Shown here piece after piece: positions 22,801 to 31,791 of a DNA stretch of 64,000 nt; positions within the stretch are counted from its first letter, which is position 1; every line of letters starts with the position of its first letter. The DNA lies in the NCBI GenBank assembly GCA_963402885.1, contig OY727102.1, forward strand, positions 3,286,001 to 3,350,000, read 5' to 3'. The position numbers were made by a program, and so were the translations under genes. A model generated the notes under the pieces. It was not told the origin of the DNA. It saw nothing but the letters and a program-made list of their open reading frames with translations, and did not search any database. This stretch comes from Antedon bifida (lineage: Eukaryota; Echinodermata; Crinoidea; Comatulida; Antedonidae).

Positions 22801-25018
22801 TCGTCATGCAGTACACACCAATCGTCATGCAGTACACACCAAACATCATGCAGTACACACCAATCGTCATGCAGTACACACCAAACATGATGCAGTACAC
22901 ACCAATCGTCATGCAGTACACACCAATCGCCATGCAGTACACACCAATGGTCATGCAGTACACACCAAACATCATGCAGTACACACCAATCGTCATGCAG
23001 TACACACCAATCGTCATGCAGTCAAATATTGCGTAATTTATACCGCCACCTATCGACAAAATCGAATATCACGTGACGTTTATTAGACGGCTGTAAAACT
23101 AAGACTATTTATTATTTCTTTTATGGAATTCAATGATTACAATGGCCTCCTAGCCGCGCCTACGTCCTATAGATTCCAAGATTGCTTTAATAGTTTTGCG
23201 AGCCATTTTAGTCATAAAGCACGTGCGATGTAGTAGTAGACATCGTGAGTTGCTGTAGTATACAGTTTGAATAGCCTTAGTTTTACAGTCGTCTAATAAA
23301 CGTCACGTGATATTGGATTTTGTCGATAGGTGGCGGTATAAATTACGCAATATTTGACTGCATGACGATTGGTGTGTACTGCATGACGATTGGTGTGTAC
23401 TGCATGATGTTTGGTGTGTACTGCATGATGTTTGGTGTGTATACTGCATGACCATTGGTGTGTACTGCATGACGATTGGTGTGTACTGCATGACGTTTGG
23501 TGTGTACTGCATGATTTTTGGTGTGTACTGCATGACGATTGGTGTGTACTGAATGATGTTTGGTGTGTACTGCATGACGATTGGTGTGTACTGCATGACC
23601 ATTGGTGGGTACTGCATGACGATTGGTGTGTACTGCATGACCATTGGTGTGTACTGCATGATAAATGTGAACTGAAGGCAGAGGAGGCGTTCCATATGCT
23701 CTGTTATTTATATATACAATAATTTATTATGCGAGACATAGGCGCGACTAGGAGGCCATTGCAATTATTGAATTCCATAAAAGAAGGTTAAATAGTCTTA
23801 GTTTTACAGCCGTCTAATAAACGTCACGTGATATTCGATTTTGTCGATAGGTGACGGTATAATTTACGCAATATTTGACTGCATGAAGATTGGTGTGTAC
23901 TGCATGACGATTGGTGTGTACTGCATGACCATTGGTGTGTACTGCATGATGATTGGTGTGTACTGCATGACGATTGGTGTGTACTGCATGATGTTTGGTG
24001 TGTACTGCATGACCATTGGTGTGTACTGCATGACCATTGGTGTGTACTGCATGACCATTGGTGTGTACTGCATGACCATTGGTGTGTACTGCATGGCGAT
24101 TGGTGTGTACTGCATGACCATTGGTGTGTACTGCATGACCATTGGTGTGTACTGCATGATGATTGGTGTGTACTGCATGACGATTGGTGTGTACTGCATG
24201 ATGTTTGGTGTAAACTGCATGACGATTGGTGTGTACTGCATGATGTTTGGTGTGTACTGCATGTCCATTGGTGTGTACTGCATGACCATTGGTGTGTACT
24301 GCATGACCATTGGTGTGTACTGCATGACCATTGGTGTGTACTGCATGGCGATTGGTGTGTACTGCATGACGATTGGTGTGTACTGCATGATAAATGTGAA
24401 CTGAAGGCAGAGGAGGCGTTCCATATGGGAGAACAGTCCTAGACTGAAGAGGCAACTCAATATAAAGAATAAATAAATAAAGATCATACATAATTATATG
24501 AAAGGTGAACATAATGAAAGGTGATCATAATGAAAGGTGATCATATTGAAAGGTGATCATAATGAAAGGTGATCATAATGAAAGGTGATCATAATGAAAG
24601 GTGATCATAATGAAAGGTGATCATAATGAAAGGTGTTCATAATGAAAGGTGTTCATAATGAAAAGGTGTTCATAATTAAAAGTGATCATAATGAAAGGTG
24701 ATCATAATGAAAGGTGGCCATAATGAAAGGTGATCAAAATGAAAGGTGATCATAATGAAAGGTGGCTATAGTGAAAGGTGATCATAAAGAAAGGTAACCA
24801 TAATGAACTGTGATTATGATGAAAGTGGTCATAATGAAAGGTGATCATAATGAAAGGTGGTCATAATGAAAGGTGATCATAATGAAAGGTGGCCATAGTG
24901 AAAGGAGATCATAATGAAAGGTGATCATAATGAAAAGTGATTATAATGAATGATGATCAAAATGAAAGATTATGAACAACGAATCGTGTACTTACTCACT
25001 AGCAGGAATACTCTCCAT
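9148..25018 (-). CDS. ROCO gene copy B: ankyrin-Roc-COR-tandem DED-like protein
   Basis: A complete 21-exon minus-strand gene. My exon lengths sum to 3348 nt, an exact multiple of three: 1115 residues plus TGA. Order: ankyrin-like repeats (about 10-150), a basic linker, Roc GTPase (P-loop 224-232, DYAG at 395-398, THKD at 496-499), COR (about 560-825), a Cys/His-rich segment (about 856-918), a short polar linker, and two death-effector-like six-helix domains (about 940-1030 and 1040-1110). ROCO proteins couple GTP-dependent COR dimerisation to an effector; here the effector end would recruit death-fold partners. DAPK has a similar ankyrin-Roc-COR-death layout but carries a kinase, absent here. 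Intron 6 is GC-AG. The first exon may have an alternative at 28277-28299. All exons are hand-called. Confidence 0.85.
9925..9982. repeat. (ATCA)n microsatellite
   Basis: About twelve tandem copies of ATCA in intron 19 of copy B. Confidence 0.9.
10241..10261. repeat. (CA)n microsatellite
   Basis: A run of CA dinucleotides in intron 19 of gene B. Confidence 0.85.
11566..13395 (-). CDS. Copy B exons 14-17: end of Roc and COR domain
   Basis: Exons: 14 at 13159-13395, 15 at 12604-12804, 16 at 12117-12287, 17 at 11566-11895. All are phase 0, and the lengths equal copy C except exon 17 (330 against 327). Exon 14 ends the GTPase with the VDSKSRRGIEKLKKRI stretch, where G5 and the last helix are expected, and begins COR with KIPIKWVDFQTK. 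Exon 15 carries the COR-A core (YLNDTGNILY, VVLIDLQ). Exon 17 carries the COR-B start FLVPSRI and FLPDAVYHMLIVEFLHL. COR mediates dimerisation in ROCO proteins. Confidence 0.8.
13159..16220 (-). CDS. Copy B exons 7-14: Roc GTPase domain with long insertion
   Basis: Exons: 7 at 16055-16220, 8 at 15591-15694, 9 at 14998-15107, 10 at 14871-14907, 11 at 14509-14756, 12 at 14228-14350, 13 at 13805-13996, 14 at 13159-13395. Visible motifs are the P-loop GKEGAGKTS, a switch I-like FDPKEQSTDGIVV, G3 WDYAGQ, and G4 as ATHKDK, where THKD replaces NKxD as in many ROCO proteins. Between switch I and G3 about 130 residues are inserted; they include a Ser/Thr-rich stretch whose length differs between B and C. 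Confidence 0.8.
15800..15862 (-). other. Possible cassette exon between copy B exons 7 and 8
   Basis: On the minus strand a segment bounded by ATAG and a GTAAAG donor encodes VEMSKNVSKQQFDEALPR. It would splice in phase between exons 7 and 8, just after the P-loop helix. In copy C the related sequence (about 39150-39205) keeps the acceptor side but has lost the donor. It may be an optional exon in B or a remnant. The 1115-residue model omits it. Confidence 0.35.
16830..25018 (-). CDS. Copy B N-terminal exons 1-6: ankyrin-like region
   Basis: Exons: 1 at 24996-25018 (ATG at 25016-25018), 2 at 21965-22061, 3 at 20051-20164, 4 at 19658-19759, 5 at 18202-18321, 6 at 16830-16929. Ankyrin character shows in LHCLSYRGYSIALKLVLE (exon 4) and in TPLHNCLE plus ICLMTYGAS (exon 5). 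Exon 6 is a Lys-rich linker with DKTPIDLY, typical of a last ankyrin repeat. It ends at the donor GCAAGT rather than GT; the exon 6/7 phase works only with that GC-AG intron. Confidence 0.75.
17965..18015 (-). pseudogene. Partial relic of copy B exon 5 (3' half)
   Basis: Minus-strand sequence repeats the end of exon 5 (GACGTATGGAGCATC, then a CTGTTCAA stretch) with a GTAAGC donor, but it lacks the first half of the exon. It lies about 190 bp beyond the real exon 5. Confidence 0.6.
18240..19320. repeat. Tandem duplication of about 520 bp carrying an exon 5 fragment
   Basis: The stretch about 18265-18775 (start of exon 5, its acceptor and upstream intron) is repeated at about 18780-19310. The second copy has the exon 5 start, seen as CTTGTAAGTTAAATACGATG, but no 3' half, so it is a pseudo-exon. 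Shared intron words include AATAACGTGTTCTAT and CGTACGGGCAGAGATTAATC. Confidence 0.7.
19095..19457. mobile_element. Palindromic MITE with central TGACGTCA
   Basis: The ends are inverted versions of TTTACANTAGGACGATAACGATCGACGATAAA, shown here as the 12-base core CGATCGACGATA. The arms continue through ACCATTTATG to a centre holding AATGACGTCNT in each arm. A left half is also present at about 18595-18770, from the local duplication. Confidence 0.6.
20535..21706. mobile_element. Foldback/TIR element, copy B version
   Basis: Same ends (CAGTACAGCTA and TAGCTGTACTG) and same intron as 474-1578. Most of the internal GATCGCGATC repeats are lost, and the middle is replaced by a C-rich/G-rich hairpin (20728-21090) that copy A lacks. 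Confidence 0.65.
20728..21090. repeat. Inverted pair of CCGGACAACTACCCCC arrays
   Basis: Units of 14-16 bp alternate between CCGGACAACTACCCC and TTAGGACAACTACCCC over 20728-20885. The reverse complement (GGGGTAGTTGTCC) runs over 20935-21080, with about 50 bp between. A long G-rich/C-rich hairpin is possible. A single related unit is at about 62277. Confidence 0.85.
22164..22461 (+). mobile_element. tRNA-derived SINE, copy B, 5' part
   Basis: The same SINE as at 2264: tRNA-like head with TGACCGAGCGGTTA and GGGTTCGAGGCTC. It is interrupted at 22461 by the minisatellite transposon; its 3' end continues at 24426 (GGGAGAACAG to the AATAAATAAATAAA tail at about 24480). Confidence 0.75.
22762..23018 (+). 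repeat. 21-bp minisatellite, inner left arm
   Basis: The unit is CATGCAGTACACACCAA plus four variable bases; the common variants end in TCGT, TGGT or ACAT. About 12 units. Because 21 is divisible by three, frames stay open on both strands without coding meaning. Confidence 0.9.
23361..23660 (-). repeat. 21-bp minisatellite, inner right arm
   Basis: The same unit in inverted orientation, about 14 units, with one two-base slip near 23440 (GTGTGTATACTGC). Confidence 0.9.
23880..24390 (-). repeat. 21-bp minisatellite, outer right arm
   Basis: About 24 inverted units. A block of variants recurs in the same order twice, about 230 bp apart, suggesting multi-unit duplication inside the array. Confidence 0.9.
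24494..24970 (+). repeat. 16-bp minisatellite GAAAGGTGATCATAAT
   Basis: About 29 units with substitutions (GTTCAT, GGCCAT, GGTCAT). It sits between the SINE tail and exon 1 of gene B, inside intron 1. Confidence 0.9.
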
Positions 25019-25077
25019 TTTTGTTGTTGGTTTCATAAAATGTGTCAACAAATCTGCATTATTTTAATTTAATGTGC

Positions 25078-25084
25078 TTATAAA
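25078..25084 (-). promoter_or_regulatory. TATA box of gene B
   Basis: Minus-strand TTTATAAG about 60-66 bp upstream of the ATG at 25018, conserved in B' and C. A start of transcription 25-30 bp downstream would leave a 5' UTR of roughly 35 bases. Confidence 0.55.
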
Positions 25085-26119
25085 GAACCCGCTCCATCGT
25101 TAGCGTTGTTGGTAAGGTCCATGGAAAATCGACATTCAGATTCTATTCTGGTAAATTATTTAACGAACAAATGAGCACGACGGAATGCAACACAATTGTG
25201 ACTCCAAAAATGAGTGGTGCATAACTAATCAACTTGTTATTCTTTTCAGATATAATCTCAGGTGCTTCCTGTATAGGGAGTTAGTTATTATAATAACAAT
25301 ATACAATAACTTAACACTCAGTTTACTTGTAGTTGTTGAGTAAAGAATGAAAGTGCCATGTTTGTTTAAACAGAACATCATACAATGTTATGAATAGCTG
25401 GCTTATTTGAATTACAGCCATGCATTTTGCTTAAGCTGCCCCTGCCAAGCATTTTGTATTTCTTGTTTGGTATGTTATTGAATACTGTATTGATATTATG
25501 ATAGTAAATGCATGGTTATGGTTAATACAGTAGGTTTAACTTTTATTTAGTATATTTCTCATTTGTCAACAATGGGCCTAGGTCTAAAGATTCATTGGTA
25601 TTTTGTCTTTAAATTGTATAGTATTATAGAATTTCCCTGTGATATTCCAAACAATCTTTAATTTATCAAACAAGAATAAATATAATTTATAAAATAAATA
25701 GTTAACTGAGAATATATATGACAAAATAATGTTAATACTATAAATACAGTATAATAAGTTAGTGGTATTTGTCAACTGCGTACAAAAAGACCAGTGAACC
25801 GTGACACATTCCAACACGCACCTTGATTCAGATTGAATTGCTGGATAAAATTATTACTGTAGGCCTACTTGTATACATAGGCATTTTTAATACGCTCTTC
25901 AAACAGATTTTACCTAGGTTAACTGGTAGCAGGGAAACACTTAGTAGTTCTCACAGTCGTACAGTTTAAGGTAAATTCAAGGTAAATATTAATATACAAC
26001 AGCCAACCCTAATCAAAATGATGACTTCATTCAGTATTATGTTTTAAAGAGAACTCTGAAATTAACCATAAAAATATGTATAAATAACACGACTTATTAT
26101 TGATAATAAAAAACATTCA

Positions 26120-26770
26120 GAATTAAATAAATTGTTTGTGAAGTTGAGAAGCCTTCCGTGATGCCCATCCGTTGAAAGCACCAACGAGGAAAGGTTTAAC
26201 AACAATGTGTTCTTGTTTAGTTACGTTCTATAGACCTATACTGTGTATGTTGGGGGCCTTCTAAAAAGTTCATTCATAACAAAATAAACTTTGTATGAAG
26301 TTCATGAAGTCATCCGTGATACCAATCCGTTGGAATTACCGACGAGGAAAGGTTTAACAAACAATGACAAGTGTTCTTGTTTGTTATAAAGGTTCTAGAC
26401 CTACTATGTATGTTGGGGGCCTCTAACAAAAAAAAGTAACACCCAAGTCATTTAGAAACGTTTATGATGCAACCAGGGAAGAGTGAAATCATACGTGAAT
26501 CATTGATAATACGAAACACTGGATGAAGGTGGAAGAATTATGTTTATACCTGAAGAACTTATATTATTATATTATTATTATTATAATATTATGTCTTCAC
26601 GGCAATCTTGAGATCCAAAACAAAAATTGTAAAGATAATTAACAATTTCATTGAAAGTTTTGTAGAATGTCATCATCCATGCCAACTATTTTAATGTTAC
26701 AGAAGTTTCTGTAAAACCTTGTCCATCGAGCGACGATGGCAAACATTAAGCTTCATAAAATTAGCTATAT
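26120..26770 (+). pseudogene. Decayed exons of the GEF-like gene (first tandem unit)
   Basis: At 26128-26230 the sequence GAAGTTGAGAAGCC...CCGTT matches PH exon 4961-5149 but has stops. A second copy of the same exon is at 26290-26390. A relic of the next exon (GTTACAGAAGTTTC..., compare 5521-5596) is at 26696-26750. Frames are broken, so these are pseudogene pieces, in the same place relative to the ROCO promoter as the live gene. Confidence 0.65.
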
Positions 26771-27497
26771 TTCTTGATTTTCTTTACAATTCAGCAACTA
26801 TCGTTTTTTTTATTTCATCTGAATTTTTTGTTTTCAAAATCAATCATGGTGGATTATACCCAGCCCACTCACAAAACAAAAAAAAATATCACATCTTGTG
26901 TTTACTAGGGAAAAAATCTCTATGGACACACTCCCAATTACTTCACAACCCAATTCTCTATCCCCGCCACACTTTTAATAAGAAATGTTTTACAACAAAT
27001 AAAGCATTGAAGAAAGTGAACAAGAGTGGCTTCTACTTGATAATATAGCCTCCCTTATATACCACTTTAGTTGAAACGTTTTAGGATGTACGCAACTGAA
27101 ACAGAGATCAAAACTGGCTGAAGTGTTTTGTTTTTCACTTTTAATTACTTATATTTACCCATATTTACGTATTATTATATCATTCAAAAACAATAAACTT
27201 TAATTTCTATGTAATAAATATAATCAGTATCTGATAATTAAAAAAGAATGGAGGAATTACCTTTTAGAAAATAGTATTTAAATCAAAACAATCATTGTTA
27301 TACCTTAATTGTAATGGCTGTTGTTATTATTGTATATACTCTAGATTAGGTTTAAGTCGACTATCATTATTTTCCAAAAGTATATAGATGTGATATAGTA
27401 TCGCATCATGAGAGCGTTTTTAAATGAAATATCGTCAAATTGTAGGCCTATAATTAGTACAATTTTTATAAATGAACATGGTAAAATAACTAAATAA

Positions 27498-27688
27498 GTG
27501 TGTACTGCATGACGATTGGTGTGTACTGCATGATGTTTGGTGTGTACTGCATGATGTTTGGTGTGTACTGCATGACCATTGGTGTGTACTGCATGACCAT
27601 TGGTGTGTACTGCATGACCATTGGTGTGTAGGCCCTACTGCATGGCGATTGGTGTGTTTTGCATGACGATTGGTGTGTACTGCATGAT
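27498..27688 (-). repeat. Truncated 21-bp minisatellite at duplication joint
   Basis: About nine units in minus orientation followed by the intact transposon tip GGCGTTCCATA at about 27708-27719 and then TGGGAGAACAG of the SINE. The left part of the transposon is missing. Confidence 0.85.
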
Positions 27689-27795
27689 AAATGTGAACTG
27701 AAGGCAGAGGAGGCGTTCCATATGGGAGAACAGTCTTAGACTGAAGAGGCAACTCAATATAAAGAATAAATAAATAAAGATCATACATAATTATA

Positions 27796-28255
27796 TGAAA
27801 GGTGATCATAATGAAAGGTGATCATAATGAAAGGTGATCATAATGAAAGGTGATCATAATGAAAGGTGATCATAATGAAAGGTGATCATAATGAAAGGTG
27901 ATCATAATGAAAGGTGTTCATAATGAAAGGTGTTCATAATGAAAAGGTGTTCATAATTAAAAGTGATCATAATGAAAGGTGATCATAATGAAAGGTGGTC
28001 ATAATGAAAGGTGATCAAAATGAAAGGTGATCATAATGAAAGGTGGCTATAGTGAAAGGTGATCATAAAGAAAGGTAACCATAATGAACTGTGATTATGA
28101 TGAAAGTGGTCATAATGAAAGGTGATCATAATGAAAGGTGGTCATAATGAAAGGTGATCATAATGAAAGGTGGCCATAGTAAAAGGAGATCATAATGAAA
28201 GGTGATCATAATGAAAAGTGATCATAATGAATGATGATCAAAATGAAAGATTATG
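27796..28255 (+). repeat. 16-bp minisatellite, second tandem unit
   Basis: Nearly the same order of variants as 24494-24970, as expected of a recent duplicate. Confidence 0.9.
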
Positions 28256-28276
28256 AACAACGAATCGTGTACTTAC

Positions 28277-28299
28277 TCACTAGCATGAATACTCTCCAT
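28277..28299 (-). CDS. Extra copy of ROCO exon 1 (B')
   Basis: Encodes MESIHASE up to an intact GTAAGT donor, with its own TATA box at 28357-28366 and the full upstream block. It lies upstream of gene B exon 1 in the same direction and could splice to exon 2 at 22061 as an alternative first exon, or it may be silent. Confidence 0.5.
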
Positions 28300-28356
28300 T
28301 TTTGTTGTTGGTTTCATAAAATGTGTCAACAAATCTGCATTATTTTAATTTAATGT

Positions 28357-28366
28357 GCTTATAAAG
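28357..28366 (-). promoter_or_regulatory. TATA box of extra exon 1 (B')
   Basis: Minus-strand CTTTATAAGC, identical to that of gene B, about 60 bp upstream of the B' ATG. Confidence 0.5.
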
Positions 28367-29404
28367 AACCCGCTCCATCGTTAGCGTTGTTGGTAAGGTC
28401 CATGGAAAATCGACATTCAGATTCTATTCTGGTAAATTATTTAACGAACAAATGAGCACGACGGAATGCAACACAATTGTGACTCTAAAAATGAGTGGTG
28501 CATAACTAATCAAAACTTGTTATTCTTTTCAAATCTAATCTTAGGTACATTCTGTATAGGGAGTGAGTTATTATAATAACAATATACAATAACGCAAGCA
28601 CTCAGTTTACTTGTAGTTGTTGAGTAAAGAATGAAAGTGCCATGTTTGTTTGAACAGAACATCATACAATGTTATGAATAGCTGGCTTATTTGAATTACA
28701 GCCATGTATTTTGCTTAAGCTGCCCCTGCCAAGCATTTTGTATTTCTTGTTTGGTATGTTATTGAATACTGTATTGATATTATGATAGTAAATGCATGGT
28801 TATGGTTAATACAGTAGGTTTAACTTTTATTTAGTATATTTCTCATTTGCCAACAATGGGCCTAGGTCTAAAAATTCATTGGTATTTTGTCTTTAAATTG
28901 TATAGTATTATAGAATTTCCCTGTGATATCCCAAACAATCTTTAATTTATCAAACAAGAATAAATAGAATTTATAAAATAAATAGTTAACTGAGAATATA
29001 TATGACAAAATAATGTTAATACTATAAATACAGTATAATAAGTTAGTGGTATTTGTCAACTGCGTACAAAAAGACCAGTGAACCGTGACACATTCCAACA
29101 CGCACCTTGGTTCAGATTGAATTTCTGGATAAAATTATGACTGTAGGCCTACTTGTATACATAGGCATTTTTAATACGCTCTTCAAACAGATTTTACCTA
29201 GGTTAACTGGTAGCAGGGAAACACTTAGTAGTTCTCACAGTCGTACAGTTTAAGGTAAATTCAAGGTAAATATTAATATACAACAGCCAACCCTAATCAA
29301 AATGATGACTTCATTCAGTATTATGTTTTAAAGAGAACTCTGAAATTAACCATAAAAATATGTATAAATAACACGACTTATTATTGATAATAAAAAACAT
29401 TCAG

Positions 29405-30010
29405 AATTAAATAAATTGATTGTGAAGTTGAGAAGCCTTCCGTGATGCCCATCCGTTGAAAGCACCAACGAGGAAAGGTTTAACAACAATGTGAAGTTCT
29501 TGTTTAGTTATATAGGTTCTATAGACCTATACTGTGTATGTTGGAGGCCTTCTAAAAAGTTCATTGATCATAACAAAATAAATTTTGTATGAAGTTCATG
29601 AAGTCATCCGTGATACCAATCCGTTGGAATTACCGACGAGGAAAGGTTTAACAAACAATGACAAGTGTTCTTGTTTGTTATAAAGGTTCTAGTGGGGGCC
29701 TCTAACAAAAAAAAGTAACACCCAAGTCATTTAGAAACGTTTATGATGCAACCAGGGAAGAGTGAAATTATAAGTGAATCATTGGTAATACACGAAACAC
29801 ACGATGAAGGTGGAAGAATATGTTTATACCTGAAGAACTTGACATAAATATTAAGTCTTCACGGCAATCTTGAGATCCAAAACAAAAATTGTAAAGATAA
29901 TTAACAATTTCACTGAAAGTTTTGTAAAATGTCTTTCATGCCAACAATTTTAATGTTACAGAAGTTTCTGTAAAACCGTGTCCATCGAGCGACGATGGCA
30001 AACAATATGC
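29405..30010 (+). pseudogene. Decayed exons of the GEF-like gene (second tandem unit)
   Basis: The same broken PH exon copies as in the first unit, at about 29415-29520 and 29585-29690, and the exon relic at about 29955-30010. Small indels distinguish it from the first unit, for example a deletion near 29695. Confidence 0.65.
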
Positions 30011-30221
30011 TTCATAAAATTAGCTATATTTCTTGATTTTCTTTACAATTCAGCAACTATCGTTTTTTTATTTTATCTGAATTTTTTTGTTTTCAAAATC
30101 AATCATGGTGGATTATACCCAGCCCACTCACAAAACAAAATAAAATATCACATCTTGTGTTTACTAGGGAAAAAATCTCTATGGACACACACCCAATTAC
30201 TTCGCAACCCAATTCTCTATC

Positions 30222-30240
30222 CCCCCCCCCCCCCCCCCCA
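30222..30240. repeat. Poly-C run
   Basis: About 19 consecutive C; the sister unit near 26965 has only CCCCGCC here, so the run expanded after duplication or is a sequencing uncertainty. Confidence 0.85.
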
Positions 30241-30764
30241 CTTTTTTTTATAAGAAATGTTTTACAACAAATAAAGCATTGAAGAAAGTGACCAAGAGTG
30301 GCTTCTACTTGATAATGTAGCCTCCCCTATATACCACTTTAGTTGAAACGTTTTGATTGTACGCAACTGAAACAGAGATCAAAACTGGCTGAAGTGTTTT
30401 GTTTTTCACTTTTAATTACTTATATTTACCCATATTTACATATTATTGTATCATTAAAAAACAATAAACTTTAATTTCAATGTAATAAATATAATCAGTA
30501 TCTGATAATTAAAAAAGAATGGAGGAATTACCTTATAGAAAATAGTATTTAAATCAAAACATTGTTATACCTTAATTGTAATGGTTGTTGTTATTATTGT
30601 ATATACTCTAGATTAGGTTTAAGTCGACTATCATTATTTTCCAAAAGTATATAGATGTGATATAGTATCGCATTATGAGAGCGTTTTTAAATGAAATATC
30701 GTCAAATTGTAGGTCTATAATTAGTACAATTTTTATAAATGAACATGGTAAAATAACTAAATAA

Positions 30765-31425
30765 AACTAAAAGTAGTCAAGGTGTATAACAGTCACTTTA
30801 ACGATAAAACTTAGATGCCCCATCACAAATAATGCTGAATCAAACCAATATACGTTATCGTTTAGTTTAGATTAAATTGATATTTTTCTCATGTGATTGG
30901 CATATCTGGCTTTAAGCTATTCATTATTAAAATTGAAGTAAGTAAATACATCCATGCTACCTTATTACCGTTTACAAAAGCTACATGAAGATAGCCTATC
31001 CACTACAATGGCAATAAATCTATAAGAAATAGTTTGAAATATTCTAAACGTATACTCTTTGAATTTGTAACTTCTGCTATGGTTAAGTCATATACATATT
31101 TCCACCACTTAAAATCAGGCCACATTATTAACAAAAAGGAAAGGAATAAAACCACATTTATCAATGTTGGTATTAATAATCTGATTAGTCAGCTTCTGCT
31201 ACAGCTAATAACTGAAACTATAGATAGAGAACACTAATATCGATCAATTGGTAAATCGATCAATCGATCAAAATAAAAAAGTATGCTAAACAAGGTCAAA
31301 TGCCGGTGAAATATATGATGGTACATGATTATGGTCGTACGACAGTTAAATGTGGCCCCTATATCAAACAAAAGACAATCAATAGTTTATTATAACAAGA
31401 TTAACATACAGTAGTATATTGTCAG
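30765..31425. other. Spacer between the tandem units and copy C
   Basis: No gene supported. The 67-codon frame at 31034-31237 has no recognisable family features. A GATCAATCGATCAA motif is at about 31246-31270. Confidence 0.4.
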
Positions 31426-31580
31426 AATGGGAAGAGAGCTTGGTTTTGAAAATTGGTGGAGAGAATAAAGAAGGAAAGCCTCGTCTTCCAATTTTTACTT
31501 TTCCAGAAACTTATAGAACGGCCACTGGCAGACCGTTATGGAGACAATTTGTTCATAGAGGAAATTTGATAAAGACGTAA
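31426..31580 (+). CDS. Orphan terminal exon-like ORF, unknown
   Basis: After an acceptor-like TATTGTCAG the frame WEESLVLKIGG ... TGRPLWRQFVHRGNLIKT ends in TAA at 31578-31580, with AATAAA at about 31645. The composition looks coding, but I do not recognise the family and see no upstream exon. It could be the last exon of a lost plus-strand gene. Confidence 0.3.
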
Positions 31581-31791
31581 ATGTTTTGATAAGTAAATTT
31601 GGTGCATTTCAATTTAATCTACAATACTATTTTATTATTTTCAAATAAACCTGATTTTTTAATTGATGCTAATGTACACAGTGGCGCGAAATAATCCGTA
31701 ACTTACTATTAGGCCTATAGTCTACATGTTGATTATCCAATGTATTTAGGCGATTTTGTCTGTCCATACAACATCCAAAGCACATATTTTG

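Larger units (their letters stand above)
22727..23696. mobile_element. Inner (nested) TIR transposon of the same minisatellite family
   Basis: The tips are TATGGAACGCC and GGCGTTCCATA, with a perfect 6-bp flanking repeat TGCTCT (22721-22726 and 23697-23702). The arms carry about 12 and 14 units of the 21-bp repeat, with about 170 bp of unique centre. The centre includes ACAATGGCCTCCTAG, which recurs inverted in the outer element at about 23745. Confidence 0.8.
22462..24425. mobile_element. Outer TIR transposon with 21-bp minisatellite arms
   Basis: The element begins TATGGAACGCCTCC and ends GGAGGCGTTCCATA. It is flanked on both sides by the 6-bp repeat TGGGAG (22456-22461 and 24426-24431), inside a SINE whose uninterrupted form is seen at 2264-2581. 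Each arm has a unique tip, then a 21-bp array, then a shared unique block (TTGCGTAATTTATACCGCC, TCACGTGACGTTTATTAGAC). The left array has 3 units and the right about 24. No transposase is visible. A second element of the same family is nested inside. Confidence 0.8.
24432..30764. repeat. Tandem segmental duplication, two units of about 3.1-3.3 kb
   Basis: About 24420-27497 is repeated as about 27718-30764, nearly identical by eye. Each unit holds the SINE tail, the 16-bp array, exon 1, the promoter block, decayed GEF exons and the spacer. The second unit begins abruptly inside a 21-bp minisatellite at about 27498, so the joint lies in that array. Confidence 0.85.

Noticed and set aside
22716..23059. 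ORFs of about 105 codons in both directions
   Set aside because: Same minisatellite effect in the inner left arm.
22500..24390. Possible CRISPR-like regular array
   Set aside because: Units are contiguous with no unique spacers, and the genome is eukaryotic; this is a minisatellite.
23814..24512. Long ORFs (187-232 codons) on both strands over the 21-bp array
   Set aside because: They arise because the unit length is a multiple of three and lacks stops in several frames. The heptapeptide simply mirrors the DNA repeat and has no start context, splice sites or family.
25584..25817. 77-codon minus-strand ORF repeated at 28868-29101
   Set aside because: Duplicated only because it lies in the tandem segment. 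No acceptor or donor context and no recognisable domain. It is nearly unchanged, but so is the surrounding non-coding sequence.
26719..27048. 109-codon plus-strand ORF (and its partner at 29978)
   Set aside because: It runs across a decayed GEF exon and spacer. The two tandem copies differ by frameshifts, so the frame is not maintained.
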